Positions 11,900-23,865 are shown, counted from the stretch's first letter. The stretch is 64,000 bases of DNA from Siphlonurus alternatus (GCA_949825025.1 OX463781.1:45582317-45646316); one strand, 5' to 3'. The notes: generated by a model from the sequence alone, not told the origin. Translations and numbers: made by a program.

Positions 11900-12080
11900 G
11901 GATGACGTAATATGTACGTGAGTGGCCGCAGTGCAGGTGTGTCGGTTGTTGTGCGCGTGCCTGTACCACGGGGTCAGAGCTGACGTCACAACGCAGTGGC
12001 GCCTCTCTCGCGAAGACCGCGGCGCCACCAGGTGTTAATTAACGTCGCCAACCTGCCTTCGGTGGCGCCCTAATTATATA
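11900..12080. promoter_or_regulatory. GC-rich island with a TGACGTCA site inside RasGRF intron 1
   Basis: About 180 bp that is clearly GC-richer than the flanks, with CG dinucleotides (CGCGAAGACCGCGGCGCC) and a perfect TGACGTCA palindrome at 11981-11988. It has no coding frame of note. It could be an alternative promoter or enhancer, or a piece of a mobile element; the sequence alone cannot decide. Confidence 0.3.
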
Positions 12081-12355
12081 TAGTCTCATCACACGTCAGT
12101 TCAAAAATGCCTTCAAATTTAATAATAAAAGTTTTAAACATAAACAAAAGCTTTTATATAAATATTTATTATACCATTCTTTTTTCATGACAGTGTAATA
12201 TTTATGATGCATAGATAATTTATTATTATAAAATATATATTCTCTATAAATGAAGAAAAAATTATCATTCGATTAGCTACGGGAATTCATATAATTTTAA
12301 TCAATTAACCATTGAATCAAAAGGTACGTGTTATTATAAAATGCTATTGTATCTC

Positions 12356-12650
12356 AAAATAGAAAACCTACATGAAATTTTTTACTGCAGAAATGAATAG
12401 ATAGCACCAAATTATACTATTCTGATTTTTTTTTCAGATTTTTTAGAACCCAGAAAGTATTGCTATAAAAGTTATTCAAAGTTCAGGTTTGAACCCACGC
12501 CTCCTTTGTTTTATCCATATCCTTTTAACTTAAATTGCTTTCATTAATTTTTTATAAATAATTGCTGGGCTCTAAAAAATCTGAAAAAAAAAAACAGAGT
12601 AGCATAATTTTGCACCCTTTATTCATTTCTGCAATAAAAAAATGTCATAT
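12356..12650. repeat. Palindromic MITE, AATGGAC-type, copy 1
   Basis: The left arm reads CCTACATGAAATTTTTTACTGCAG, AAATGAATAG, then CTGATTTTTTTTTCAGATTTT. The right arm is its complement and ends GCACCCTTTATTCATTTCTGCAATAAAAAAATG. The centre contains GGTTTGAACCCACGCC, a tRNA B-box-like motif. The terminal AATGGAC block is eroded in this copy. Confidence 0.8.
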
Positions 12651-13956
12651 TTATAAGTTGTTCATTCTGCTTCAGCATGTTGTAACTCAGAGAAAGATTA
12701 AATTATGAACTTGATTGTAGGATTGTGCATATCCACCCACCAGAAACATAAAATCTAAACTATCTAAAGCATTGTATCTAGATAATAACTCACGTAATTT
12801 TTCTCTAAATTGTTAAAAATTTTATGTAAAGTCGGTAAACACTATGTAAACAAACGCAAACACGAGACGTATATAATTAATGTATGGAAGCAAAATTGTG
12901 CTTTTATTTGGCTAGATTTGAATAACGTATAAGCAAGGGAGTGAAGAGGAGAGAGATGTGATCCTTGCTGCCTCGTGCTGCCAGTCAATATAGGTAAGCT
13001 CATTGAGTTCTAATCTTTCTCTGCTAAATGAGCAGCAGCCAGGATTAAAACTCAATGAGAAGGCGAAACTCTCAGCCCTACCTCGATAAACCAGTTTGTA
13101 GGTAAAATATATTCGTCTATATATGTATTATATAAACGAAACTCATTATCCGATTTCTTGAGCAAATTTAATGATAGAAATATATTTATGCCAGGTATTG
13201 ATATAGAAACTCACAATTTACGTTTCATTATTTTGAGTTTTTTTTTTTTTTTACTTTTAAATTAACAATTATATGATATATATATATTTTTTTTAAACTT
13301 CTATATATCATATTATATAGAACTTTGTAATTTAATATCATGCTATACAGATTCTGTTGAAAAAGGGGGAAAATATTTACGAAGTATATTAATATTGAAC
13401 AATAATATGTAATGTAATTAAAATTGAAAAGCTTTCTTAAATCATCACCTATTGTTTTTATTGAGCATGAAGTGTGATTTGCACCTTTTATTTATTTTTA
13501 TTATGTTCCCACATGTTACATAACAAAACAGTTGGCAGGTAACACTATAACAGTCCTGTAAAGAATAAAGTGCAATAAAGTTATGAATTGCATCCCTTTT
13601 AACGATTAATAAAATAATAAGGAGAAAAACATAAAAATTAGAAAACAGGTAAATAATTATTATGAGTATCAAGTGATAAAAAAAAAAAAAAAAAAAACAG
13701 CCAAGTCACAGTAAATAGTCAAACAAATAGGCATTTAAACACTTGGTTTGTAACTAGATGGTTCGAATCCCTTTGGTATAAAGAAAGTGCATTTAGAAGA
13801 CTAGAAGATAACTGATATCAATGGTTTCCTCAGTCTAACTTGGAAACACTGAGATAATAACGTGCCTGGTCCTTCCGCAAACATTTTGCTCTTCTCAACT
13901 ATTTTTGTCCTCTTTAAGATAAAGAGGTGAAAGAACGTGCACTCGTCGCCTTTGAA

Positions 13957-14278
13957 AATGGAGTACCGACCTCAAAATTTTTTATTGCAGAAATGGATAA
14001 AGGGTGCAAAAATATGCTACTCTGAATTTTTTCAGATTTTTCTGAGACCGGGAAGTATTTTTAAAAAATTATTGAAAGTCCATTTTGATGACGTCACGAG
14101 GCGCCTCTCCTTAAGAAAAGGATAGGACATTAACGCCCGTGACGTCATAAAACGGACTTTCGATAATTTTTTAAAAATAGTTCCCGGTCTCAGAAAAATC
14201 TGAAAAAATTCAGAGTAGCATATTTTTGCACCCTCTATCCATTTCTGCAATAAAAAAATTTGAGGTCGATACTCCATT
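13957..14278. repeat. Palindromic MITE, AATGGAG-type, copy 2, with paired TGACGTCA sites
   Basis: The ends are AATGGAGTACCGACCTCA and its complement GAGGTCGATACTCCATT. The arms carry TTATTGCAGAAATGGATA and CTGAATTTTTTCAGATTTTTC on both sides. The centre holds two TGACGTCA palindromes at 14089-14096 and 14140-14147, and CTTAAGAAAAGGATAGGAC. The whole element can fold into one long hairpin. No coding capacity. Open frames read across it on both strands are by-products of the palindrome. Confidence 0.9.
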
Positions 14279-14279
14279 T

Positions 14280-14383
14280 CTCACTTGCAGCCTTGCTAAT
14301 CACCATGCCCTATGTTACTCTTACGCAGAAAGATGATTAAAAAGGCTAAAAAAGGAAATTTTCCTAGGCGACAAGTGTACCAT
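14280..14383. repeat. Dispersed repeat, copy 2 (AAGGCGACAAGTGTAC family)
   Basis: Shares ordered blocks with 11657-11790. It directly abuts the palindromic MITE at 13957-14278. Confidence 0.6.
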
Positions 14384-15066
14384 AGTTATACAACTGCTGC
14401 TGTTAACTCTTGAACTCTGATTCCAAAAAAAAATTTTTCTTCCCTTACTTTTAAAGATATATTTTCCAGCAATTACGTCATCAAATCAGGCGACGTTTTA
14501 TTTCAGACAAGGAATGTCTCCACCAGTTGAGTGAAAGTTGCCGCTCGGTCGCTCGCACAGGTGGCAAATTTTATGAGCACCTCGACCTGACTAAGCTACT
14601 CTAAATGGCTCCATTAAACGGGAAAATGGTGAGGTAAATCTTTTTTAAAACTTGGCAATACAAAATTATATTATACGTACATTAGCTACAGAATATTGAA
14701 TATTTAACTATATTAAAGAGTTTTAACTATAACACAGCCTATTAAAAATAATTTAATAGCTTTAATATAGCTATTTTATTATTCACAATGGGTGATCAAA
14801 ACCATCCAATAAAATTTCTTTACATAAAAGTGAAAATTTAGCGTTCTAATAAATCTCCCCTAAAAGTATTATAAAATGAAGTTAACAGATAAATAATAAG
14901 AGGAATAACATAGACTTAAAAAATAAAAATTACCACATTGCAGAAAACCAATAAAAAAATCAATCAAGTGCTACAACTAAGCCAAGTTATATACTTTGTG
15001 TATTTTTTAAGAGTTATAGAGTAAATTTTTATTAAAAAAATGCAAAAAATATTTCAATTTTAATGG

Positions 15067-15069
15067 TAT

Positions 15070-15156
<87 letters not shown>

Positions 15157-15160
15157 TTTT
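15067..15160. repeat. (TTTA)n microsatellite
   Basis: About 23 TTTA units. It may be the tail of a LINE 3' end now otherwise unrecognisable, by analogy with 11290-11345. Confidence 0.95.
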
Positions 15161-15519
15161 ATACTTGCTTGTCAGTAAAGTTATAAATAAGCATCAATAA
15201 CATACGTCATAGTGACGATACAAATTAGATTTTGAAATAAAAAACATCGATATGTAAGCATTTTTTTTATATATTTGTATGACATATAGCGAGCTATGGA
15301 CATGTACGCACGAGGCCTCTCAAGTGATTCAATTTCCAGTTGGCAAGCCACGTTTGCCACAGCCTGCTCCTGACAACCGCAATTTTCGTTCACAATATGG
15401 GCTACTGCTACCAGTTTTAACAATATCTAGTCCAAAATACAGATATTTCTTTTTTTCTTTTTTTTTTTTTTTTACAAGGTTACACTTCTATGAGCTTGGA
15501 GCTCGAGCAGGGGTAATGG

Positions 15520-15635
15520 GTAAGAATAAGGGAGGGAAAGGATGGTGGCCAGCCACGGCCTGTTACGCGTCCCAGCATTCGCTGAGGTGAGACTGAGGGA
15601 ACCGTGGAAAACCTCAGTCCGGACGGACACCTCTA
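15520..15635. repeat. Possible SINE-like dispersed repeat fragment
   Basis: A GC-richer block that includes TGGCCAGCCACGGCCTGTTA, GTCCCAGCATTCGCTGAGGT and GGGAACCGTGGAAAACCTC. It resembles a motif I remember from dispersed arthropod repeats (a 'cc-agcatt…gaaaccatggaaaacct' block). That recollection is the only basis; no second copy was found in this window. Confidence 0.4.
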
Positions 15636-15739
15636 CTTTTTTTTATCAATGGACCAAAGTGATTAGTAATAAAATACTGCAAAATATCATGAAATTTACT
15701 TACTTAATTTTAAGCATTACTGATCTAAAATGTTATAGC

Positions 15740-16558
15740 CAGTGGCGTAGCCAGGATTTGCCCAAGGGGGGGGGGTTCTTCAGGACAAAGATTGAGAAGA
15801 GCCCACTGGGGGGTTTGGGGGGCGAAGCCCCCCAATAGCCCGCCGCAGGTGCGATTTTTTTTAAGGACACGCCCCTTTTTTAGGGTAAAATAATGGGAAA
15901 ATACTATTATATTAGAGGGTAAAATATATGGCCTGATGCAATTTTTTTAACATTTTATATTTTTTTTCACCCCATTTTTCAATTTCTTTTGAATACGTGC
16001 GTATAATAAATAAAGCTTTGAGTAAATCATTTTAATTAAATCAAGTAATTCATGTAACCACTTTATATTATTTTTATAGAATCAGTGTACGTGTCATTTA
16101 ATTGAATTTGATTTTTAAAATTTATTTAATAATCCAAGTTCACATCATTAAGATATTGTGAAAAATAAATAAATAATAAAGGGAATTGCTTCTCTTATTT
16201 TTTTTAACTTTTGTCTGCACCGGGCGCGTGGAGCAACCAATTAAATGAAAGTGCGGCACACGCGCGTTTTAATTTATACAATAGTAGTTATATGCACATG
16301 CAGTTTGAAAGGGAAATAAAACATTTATTTATGAGTCGCACTTTTTCCTGTTATAATTAGAAACTAACTTATAATTTGTTTATTTTAAAGAAAAGACTAC
16401 TTGATACCCCTAAATTTCAATTTTTTATTTAACTTTTTTTTTTTTTCAAATTTCTATAAATTTTCCTTTTTTCTTCTTATATCCAGTCACTACTCGATCT
16501 TCATAGGGGGGGGGGGTTTAAACCCCGAAACCCCCCCTCCCCCGTGGCTACGCCACTG
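15740..16558. mobile_element. Non-autonomous hAT-type DNA transposon (819 bp) with 8-bp target duplication
   Basis: Begins CAGTGGCGTAGCCAGGATTT and ends GTGGCTACGCCACTG. These are inverted repeats of the widespread CAGTGGCGTAGCC hAT group. It is flanked by a perfect 8-bp duplication GTTATAGC (15732-15739 and 16559-16566), the length expected for hAT. The interior is AT-rich except for G-runs near both ends, and has no transposase. Confidence 0.93.
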
Positions 16559-17221
16559 GTTATAGCCTTGTTGAAAAAATATTTTTACATGGTTTTAAAG
16601 TTAATTTAAAAATGATATATCTTTCTTCCTTAAATTTTGTTTATATTTTTTATAAGGTAGATGTGTAGTTTGATGCGATCTCATGTACATGGTATATTAT
16701 AAAATTTGTATGTCACCGTAACATGGCTATTTCATTACTGCACCTATGTGTGCCCTAAGGGGTTTTGCGTGTTGTAAAATAAATTCCCAGTTGCGAGGGG
16801 GATAAAATCTCGTGAAATGATGTGGCGGCTTTGACAGGAAAGAAGTAAGCTTTGCATCAGAGACGCGCTGGTGCAGAAACACGACATGCCGCTTGCGATA
16901 ACAGGAAAGGAGGATTTTGGCAAGCCGTAACCAAAAACCCGTGCTTTCTTCCAAGTAAAAAATACACAGAGTATATATATTCATAAAATGTTTTACGTAG
17001 CTTGTAGCAACATGCTTCGTAAGACAAAGGATTACACATTTATATAATATTTTGTCTGTTTTCTTTCTTTTTTAATGTTTAAAATAAAATAATTAAGTTG
17101 TTCTTTGTATCCCAGTTGTGTCAAGAATTTAGATAATAATAATTATTATCACTTACAGATACAGACGTGTTACATGCAAGCCAGATTGAACAGACCAGGA
17201 TGATAAATATGCTTTAATTTC

Positions 17222-17409
17222 CATAGAGCAATGTCGAGCGGGTGACAAAGGCACACTTGTTTGAATATCGTATGACAGCCATCTTGGCTAGATAAAATCG
17301 CTTCTCATGCTGCGGAAAGCGATTTTATCTCGCCAACATGGCCGCCATACGAGACTGAAGCAAGTACGCTTTTCTCATCCCGCAAAGCCCCGCTTGACAT
17401 TGCTCTATG
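17222..17409. repeat. 188-bp MITE with terminal inverted repeats CATAGAGCAATGTCGAGCGGG
   Basis: The left end CATAGAGCAATGTCGAGCGGG is matched by the right end CCCGCTTGACATTGCTCTATG (one mismatch in 21). The interior contains a second palindrome, GATAAAATCGCTT…AAGCGATTTTATC. No coding capacity. The flanks show no obvious target duplication. Confidence 0.8.
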
Positions 17410-18169
17410 AAAAAGCACCTTATAGGTTGATTCTTAATACTAGCTGCTGTGAGAAATATCGAAATCATACCCTCTTAAACTACCCCGAAACTAGGGGTAC
17501 GTATAATTAGCGTATGTGGCTCACAACTTTTTTAGTTGATCAGGTTTATAACTTTTTTTTTTCCTTTTTTTTTTATACCTTTAAAAGGTTATGTATAAAA
17601 CTTCAATTAGTTAAAAATATTAATAATCAAAATTTCCTTCTTTTCATTAAAGTTAATAGAATTTAGGAAATATTTATCATTATAAATAATCCAATGTATT
17701 TTTTTTTAACTCAGTGTTTCCTGTATATCATTTTTCTTTTTCCAGAAGATATCGATTGAGTTAAAAATAATAAAATATTTAAAATCAATTAGCAAGAAAA
17801 CTTTTAACATTCACCTATACTTATTATAATGAACCGTTTATTTTAGTATAAAACTTTTCCAATGATCACAAATTTTACTTAAAATCGCAATATATATCGA
17901 AGAAAGAAGTGTAGTTTTTATTGACCTGTTTTTGTATATATAAGCATTGGGTTAAAATCGATTTTTAAATTTATTATTCTAAACATGAAAAATTTTTATA
18001 TTGTTCTTTTTTGTTTAACTGACGCATGGTTGATGAAGCACTGGGACAATTATCTGATAACACGGGGCTGTTGTGTTAGCCTCCCGACCAGCTGGTTAAC
18101 ATTACCCATGCGAATGAATTACACTACTTTTCTCGTTGTTACCTACTATAAAAAATTATTCATGCTATG

Positions 18170-18542
18170 TTAAGGTAGAGATAACACGGATCAGCTGGCC
18201 CAGTGCTAAAAAAATCCCATTCATAAAAATTATGAAAAAACTTTAAAATGTTCTCCTCTACATCCCCTATCAGTAGCTAAAATATCAGGTATACAAAAAC
18301 GAGCCAGTTTTCGAGTTATTAATTTTTAAAGTTGACTAATTTAACATGGAGAAATGGAACTTCCATGCTAAATTAGTCAACTTTAAAAATTCATAACTCG
18401 AAAAGTAGCTCGTTTTTGTATACCTGATATTTTACCTACTGACAGGGGATGTAGAGGAGAACATTTTAAATTTTTTTCATAATTTTTATGAATGGGATTT
18501 TTTTAGCATTGGGCCAGCTGATCCGTATTATCTCTACCTTAA
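18170..18542. repeat. TTAA-bounded full-length palindrome, copy 1
   Basis: 373 bp bounded by TTAA on both sides. The ends are TTAAGGTAGAGATAACACGG and CCGTATTATCTCTACCTTAA. The arms are near-perfect complements throughout and meet at a short loop (GGAGAAATGGAACTTCCATG). The interior arm (CTCCTCTACATCCCCTATCA, AAATATCAGGTATACAAAAA) is shared with the copy at 23511. Confidence 0.92.
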
Positions 18543-21500
18543 GAGTAGCGTACTAAAATTATGATCGTATCAACAACAGTGTTTTAAATTTTTAATATAC
18601 ATTTTTTTAGTGAAAATTTATATAAATATAATAATAAAAATTTATTTAATATGAACATAAAGTTTTACGCATGGGTAAATATTTAAATAATGCCACCATC
18701 AATTTGCTTTGACCAAAGTAGCTTGTCAGAAATATATTATTTATGTTAAATTGGTACTTCCAACTAATCAAATAAAGAAGGTAATTAATTATGTAACGTA
18801 ATTAATATTCCTAGAAGGTTATATTCCTAGAATGGTAATTTTTATTTCACTTAAATTAAAACAGAAAATTTAATTGTTAGTGTGGCAATTACGTTAAATG
18901 AAAACTTTTTATCACAGTTCTACAGCAAATCAATATAAACACAATTATTGAACTAAGAGCTGCAACGTTTTAAATAAAAGAAAATTTGTCATCGACTAAT
19001 GGATTTAATTCTCTCAAAAGGCTTTAATTGATGAAAACATCGTGTAATAATTAAATTATTACATATATATATTTGGAGTTTCGTTTAGACCTGACTTGGT
19101 ATGTTCACACTCTATTGTAAACATGTTAAGCTTGCCAACGTTCAATAAGCAGTCAACCCATTACCTCTATCCACATGTTATTACACATTAGTTTGCACGT
19201 TTACAAAGAAGCTTAAAACTTATTTTAAAACAAAAAATCGTTTTTTCATCAAAATTGTATAATGTATCAATTCTGACCCTATAATAATTAGTGTAAGTAT
19301 TAGACTTATAGCCTAGAGCAATTATTATGTTTGTTTTTTTGTTTCTTTTTATATGTAAAATTCATTAAAAAGTATATGTAATTTTATATTTTTAATGTTA
19401 CGTCTCGAATTCCGCCAATGAAAAAAATTCGTTACAAACTGTCTTATATATCTATAGTTATATACCAATTACTGAATGCAAGGAGAATGCATATATTTAT
19501 CCTCCTTGAGTGGGTAGATGACAAAAGTGCATGAAAATTTTTATTGCATATTTGGATAGATCACCTCGAATTGTCAAATTTTTTCAGATTCTTTTTAATT
19601 AACCTGATTTAACAAAGACTCTGTGGCGTCATATGTCTTACAAATATTTAATACGCAAACGTAGGAAAATACGTTGCATGACTATGACATCATGGCGTAT
19701 TTCCCTTTGGTGGTTTTTAAGGTAATGGAAAATTAAAAACAATATTACAATAGAACACTCAAAGTTTGCAATAAAAATTTTCATACAGATTGTCCATTCG
19801 ACTTAATATAAAATGTGTGGCCTTTATTTTTCTACCACAAAGATTCTTATACAGTATACTGGCAGCTAACTTTTGTATATCGTAGCTGTATATACAAATA
19901 CCTTCAGTTAACATATGGATAAGCTTACAGGCTTTATGCAAAGCAGGCTACTGATGGCATAATTTGTGTGTGACCTTTTGCCACATGTCACATGGTTACT
20001 GATGATCTTCATTACTCCACGTGTCCCCTAGGGCTCCTGATGCTCTCGTTAGAACACATAAACACACTGTCATCATAGTTGCTATAAAGAAACTACACAC
20101 AACCTATTGTTTCTTGTAATAATAGAGCTAAAATTGTACGTTATCGTTTTTGTAAATATAAAATAATCATGTGCAAAGTGTGAAATATATAAATTTAAAT
20201 AAAAAATTATATATACTAATAAATGAAAATGATTTTCCCATACAATATGAGAAATGAATCTATACTACCAAATATTATTTTATTATAGGAGTGATAAAGT
20301 ATGGATGCTCCAATTGTTCTGTGTATCTTATAATTATATCTTCAAATTATATTTCCATTATTATTATTTTTTTTTTTTTTAGAATTTGAATGTATAATAA
20401 TACTATTTCATATTCATAACAGCTTACAAAACATGATTATTTTTTTCCTTTTCTAAAATAAAACATTGTATGTATTATACGATTTTTTAATGAAAAAATG
20501 TAAAATAAAATATTATTTTTGCTCAGCACAAGATACCACAGTTTTTATTGTGCGAAAAGTGTGAACAGTATAACGACTGTATATATAAACGACTTACATG
20601 TTTGCTTTTTTATAGAATGGCATGATAATTTTATTATATACTTGAATAATAAAAACTTGTGCTCAGATTTTTTTTTTCCAAACTTTTACGAGTCTTTCAA
20701 ATAATCAATGAAAATTCAGTTTTTGAATGCCATGCATGCTTCTTCCTTCCAGGCGTTCAAGCTCTACCGTTTATTTAGGAGCGAACTTGATTTTCATCGT
20801 GTTTCGTCATGACTCGCATAAAGGGCGTGGTCGCTGTAGTTGACGTGTCTTAAAAATAGTTCTCGCACTCACAAAAATATGTGAAAAAAAAAGCAAAATA
20901 TAGCAATTTTTTTACCATTGGTCCGTAAAAAAAAATAATAATAATAATTCATGTTGTCTATTGCTTCAAAATTAAAATAAACTTTTTTTTTTAATTGATT
21001 CTTTTAAAGTAAATTCATTTTTTTTATGTACAAAAATATGACAAATTATATATTTTCTTGTACAAATAATACAATAATGTCTGTCAATGTAATTTAATCG
21101 TTACATGTTATCAAAATAGTGCACAATATAAAAAGCAAAATAATTTGAATATATATGCAAATATACGAGGAAACAGATGTTACAGTTTTTATTTCTCAAA
21201 ATTTTAAATTAAAAAATAAAAACATTGGGTATATAGTACTATATAGTCTTAATATTGAAAAATTAGTTGCTCGTTTTTCATTTTATAATGCAGAATCTTA
21301 TCTACCCTGAAGTAAAAAAATAATAATAGTGTTAAGATATTCACAATGCTAAAAAAAATCGGTCAATGTGCTTTTATTTATATTTTAATAGTGGCAGCTT
21401 GCTAGAGGATCTTCGTTGGTCTCGAGCCGACCTCCCATCACAGTAGCTCGCTGTAGTTTTCCCCAGAGACACCGCGGTATCTTCTCTCACAACTTTCCTC

Positions 21501-21800
21501 ACAAGAATATTTATCATTTATATATACGTACACTTTTCAACAAGTTTTTCTTTTACATTTTTCTTTTTAGAAGTATAAAAATATCACTCTATTATAGGTT
21601 GCTATAATAAATGTTATAAAAATATATTGTTATTAATATATTGTAAAATTCTATATAAAGGAAATTCTATTTGAAGAAAAAAAAATCAAAAATTATATTG
21701 ACTTTACTATTTATAACGAATGACACTGTGGACATCGATGACATTATTTATACATAATATAATTATATTATATATAGTCTCCACCACGAAGTGACTAGGA
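18543..21800. other. RasGRF intron 1, AT-rich sequence
   Basis: Apart from the decayed MITE at 19510-19798, I find only AT-rich sequence with homopolymers. There is also a faint MITE-like right half near 20780-20930 (AAAAATAGTTCTCGCACTC). No coding signal. Confidence 0.45.
19510..19798. repeat. Decayed palindromic MITE, AATGGAC-type
   Basis: The right end CAATAAAAATTTTCATACAG followed by ATTGTCCATT, and the left part GTGCATGAAAATTTTTATTGCA, match the outer arms of the AATGGAC-type elements at 41976 and 50439. The centre is diverged. Confidence 0.55.
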
Positions 21801-21814
21801 AAGTTGCTGAGGAC

Positions 21815-22200
21815 CTATTATGTATCGCTCTGGACGTATATCGAGTGTTTGAGGACCTTTATCACTCTGCACGGGGGTGGTGTCAGGGGTACTGTACCAG
21901 GGGCAGATCCAGCCCGCGGCTTTGGGGGGGGGGGGGGGGAGGGCGGTGCCCTATCCCGCAATGTTAAATTTTGGGGTGGGAGGGGGGGCGATGGGTGGGG
22001 GGTGGTAATACCTTCAATGTATTTTGGGGCCTTTTGGGGGGGGGCGATCGCCCCCATCGCCCCCCCCCCCTTGGATCCGCGCCTGTACTGTACATCGATT
22101 GGTTGAGGACCTGCTGTATCGCTATGAACGGTTGTATATCTAGTATGGAGTATGGTTGTATCGCTCTACACGGTGGTATATCAAGTGGTTGAGAACCTCG
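21815..22200. repeat. Degenerate tandem repeat (TATCGCTCT…TATATC…GGTTGAGGACCT) interrupted by a hAT element
   Basis: Blocks such as TATCGCTCTGGACGTATATC with GTGTTTGAGGACCT recur as GATTGGTTGAGGACCTGCTG, TATCGCTATGAACGGTTGTA and TATCGCTCTACACGGTGGTA with GTGGTTGAGAACCT. This indicates a diverged minisatellite with units of roughly 45-60 bp. The hAT element at 21898-22085 is inserted within it. Confidence 0.65.
21898..22085. mobile_element. Short non-autonomous hAT-type element (188 bp) with 8-bp target duplication
   Basis: Begins CAGGGGCAGATCCAG and ends CTTGGATCCGCGCCTG. These are ends of the common CAGGGGCGGATCCAGG hAT-type group. It is flanked by perfect 8-bp TACTGTAC copies (21890-21897 and 22086-22093). 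The interior is dominated by G and C runs. Long open frames across it on both strands are low-complexity artefacts. Confidence 0.9.
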
Positions 22201-22385
22201 CCTGTGCTTGAGACACGCTGTGCATGGCAACGGTGACGTCCTAAGGTGAGGCGGGTCAGCGAGACAAGGTAGTATGACCGCGGCGCGCACTGCGAGCGAG
22301 GCCACCGCGCCGCCAGAGCTGATATTTCCAGCCTCCGCGTGTATGCTTCATCGATTGACGAAGCGTGCCGGGACGCGCGCGCTAT
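22195..22385. promoter_or_regulatory. GC-rich, CpG-containing island inside RasGRF intron 1
   Basis: A sharply GC-richer patch with CGCGGCGCGCACTGCGAGCG and GACGCGCGCGC next to otherwise AT-rich intron sequence. No recognised coding frame. It may be an internal promoter or enhancer, or a mobile-element remnant. Confidence 0.3.
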
Positions 22386-23144
22386 CTCTTCCCTTATTAT
22401 GATTCCCCACCCAAAAAATACATTACTTGTTCAGCCTGTTGCCGCCACCACAATGAAATGAACCCCCCTTATATATATACGCAAGCCTTAACTCATCATA
22501 CATGTCACATTATAGACAGGATGACAAAGGTAAATAATGAATTAAAATCTCACAGAACGGTACATGTATATATATTGCTATGTCACGCATAAAGTGAATC
22601 AATTAAATCAAGATTTGACATGTTTCAATAATATTAATTAATTATTATCATTATACATTGTTTCATGAATAAATAAATTAATTGTATACGCATACACGTA
22701 ATACATATTACTATAATTTATAAATATATATAGTATGTATATCATAAAAATATATATTTGTTTTTGTAATCTGAAATATTTTTTTTTGTCAAAATACCAC
22801 CCTATTCAAACGTAGAGTATAAAAGAATGCTATTAATAAATCAACTAAAAAAAAAAAAATGAAATTATTTTCCTTTCCCTGTTATATTGTATGATAGCTT
22901 TCAAGCGGCTTTTCACTTCAAATACATACAAACCAGGGTCTTTTTGGAATTAATATAAATGAAAGAGGGAAGAATTTTCTTTGAAAAAAATAATAATAAT
23001 ACAGAGTTTGGTTATAAAAGATATATAATATAAAAAAAAAGTATTGGATTTCATGTAAGATAATATTAATTCTTAACTTTTATAATCATTTAAAAAAAGT
23101 TTAAAAAATGTGATACCTGTGTATCACACTTCAAAAATAATAAA

Positions 23145-23477
23145 ATGTTAACTCTCCCTTGCTTATATATCCTAAAGTGTGCATTATTCAAAAGAACCAA
23201 TTCCGGTCTGTATACTCAGAATAATGATATGCACTCATACAATACGAGAAATAACAATAAAGTAGCAATAGGCATTCATAAATCAAATTTTTTTGAAAAT
23301 AGTGCTATGTATAAATCAGCGATGATATATGACTTTTTACCATCCAGTCTTAGAAATGTTGAAAGTGATAAAAAATTTAAAAACATGTTGAAACGAATTT
23401 TAATTGAAAAGGAATTTTATTCAGTCAAAGAATTTTTTAGTGCTAAATTACCTGAAAACATGATCGGGAACTTGTAA
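23145..23477 (+). pseudogene. LINE reverse-transcriptase C-terminal fragment
   Basis: An open segment encoding YNTRNNNKVAIGIHKSNFF, then YKSAMIYDFLPSSLRNVESD and KFKNMLKRILIEKEFYSVKE. This is the characteristic extreme C-terminus of arthropod non-LTR retrotransposon proteins (short 'TRN', 'LP..LRN' and 'FK..LK..L' blocks). No catalytic motifs are present, and there is no relation to the C-terminus of the LINE at 7766. It is a 5'-truncated relic. Confidence 0.75.
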
Positions 23478-23510
23478 TATAATTAATATTATTGTACATA
23501 AGATTTCTGT

Positions 23511-23865
23511 TTAAGGGTAAGGTAACGCCACCAATGTTAAAAAAAATCCCTCTCACAAAAATTCTGAAAAAAATTTAAAATGTTCTCCTCTACACCCCCT
23601 ATCAGTACCTAAAATATCAGGTATACAAATACGATCTAGTTTTTGAGTTATGAATTTTTAAAGTTGACTACTTTAACATGGAGAAATGGAAATCCCATGT
23701 TAAATTAGTCAACTTTAAAAATTCATAACTCAAAAACTAGATCGTATTTGTATACCTGATATTTTAGGTACTGATAGGGGGTGTAGAGGAGAACATTTTA
23801 AATTTTTTTCAGAATTTTTGTGAGAGGGATTTTTTTTAACATTGGTGGCGTTACCTTACCCTTAA
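23511..23865. repeat. TTAA-bounded full-length palindrome, copy 2 (nested in a LINE)
   Basis: 355 bp bounded by TTAA. The ends are TTAAGGGTAAGGTAACGCCA and GGCGTTACCTTACCCTTAA. The two arms of about 165 bp are near-identical complements around a loop of roughly 20 nt (GGAGAAATGGAAATCCCATG). The inner arm is shared with 18170-18542 while the outer 40 bp differ. Confidence 0.95.

Noticed and set aside
13755..13780. GGTTCGAATCC near 13760 as a tRNA gene
   Set aside because: Only the T-arm-like motif is present; no acceptor stem or anticodon arm can be folded around it.
13937..14277. Similar small proteins on opposite strands starting MEYRPQ
   Set aside because: The mirror-image peptides are the direct result of the palindromic MITE and not separate genes.
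21804..22305. Gly/Pro-rich frames on both strands
   Set aside because: They cross the G/C runs of the short hAT-type element and a tandem repeat; they are low-complexity artefacts.
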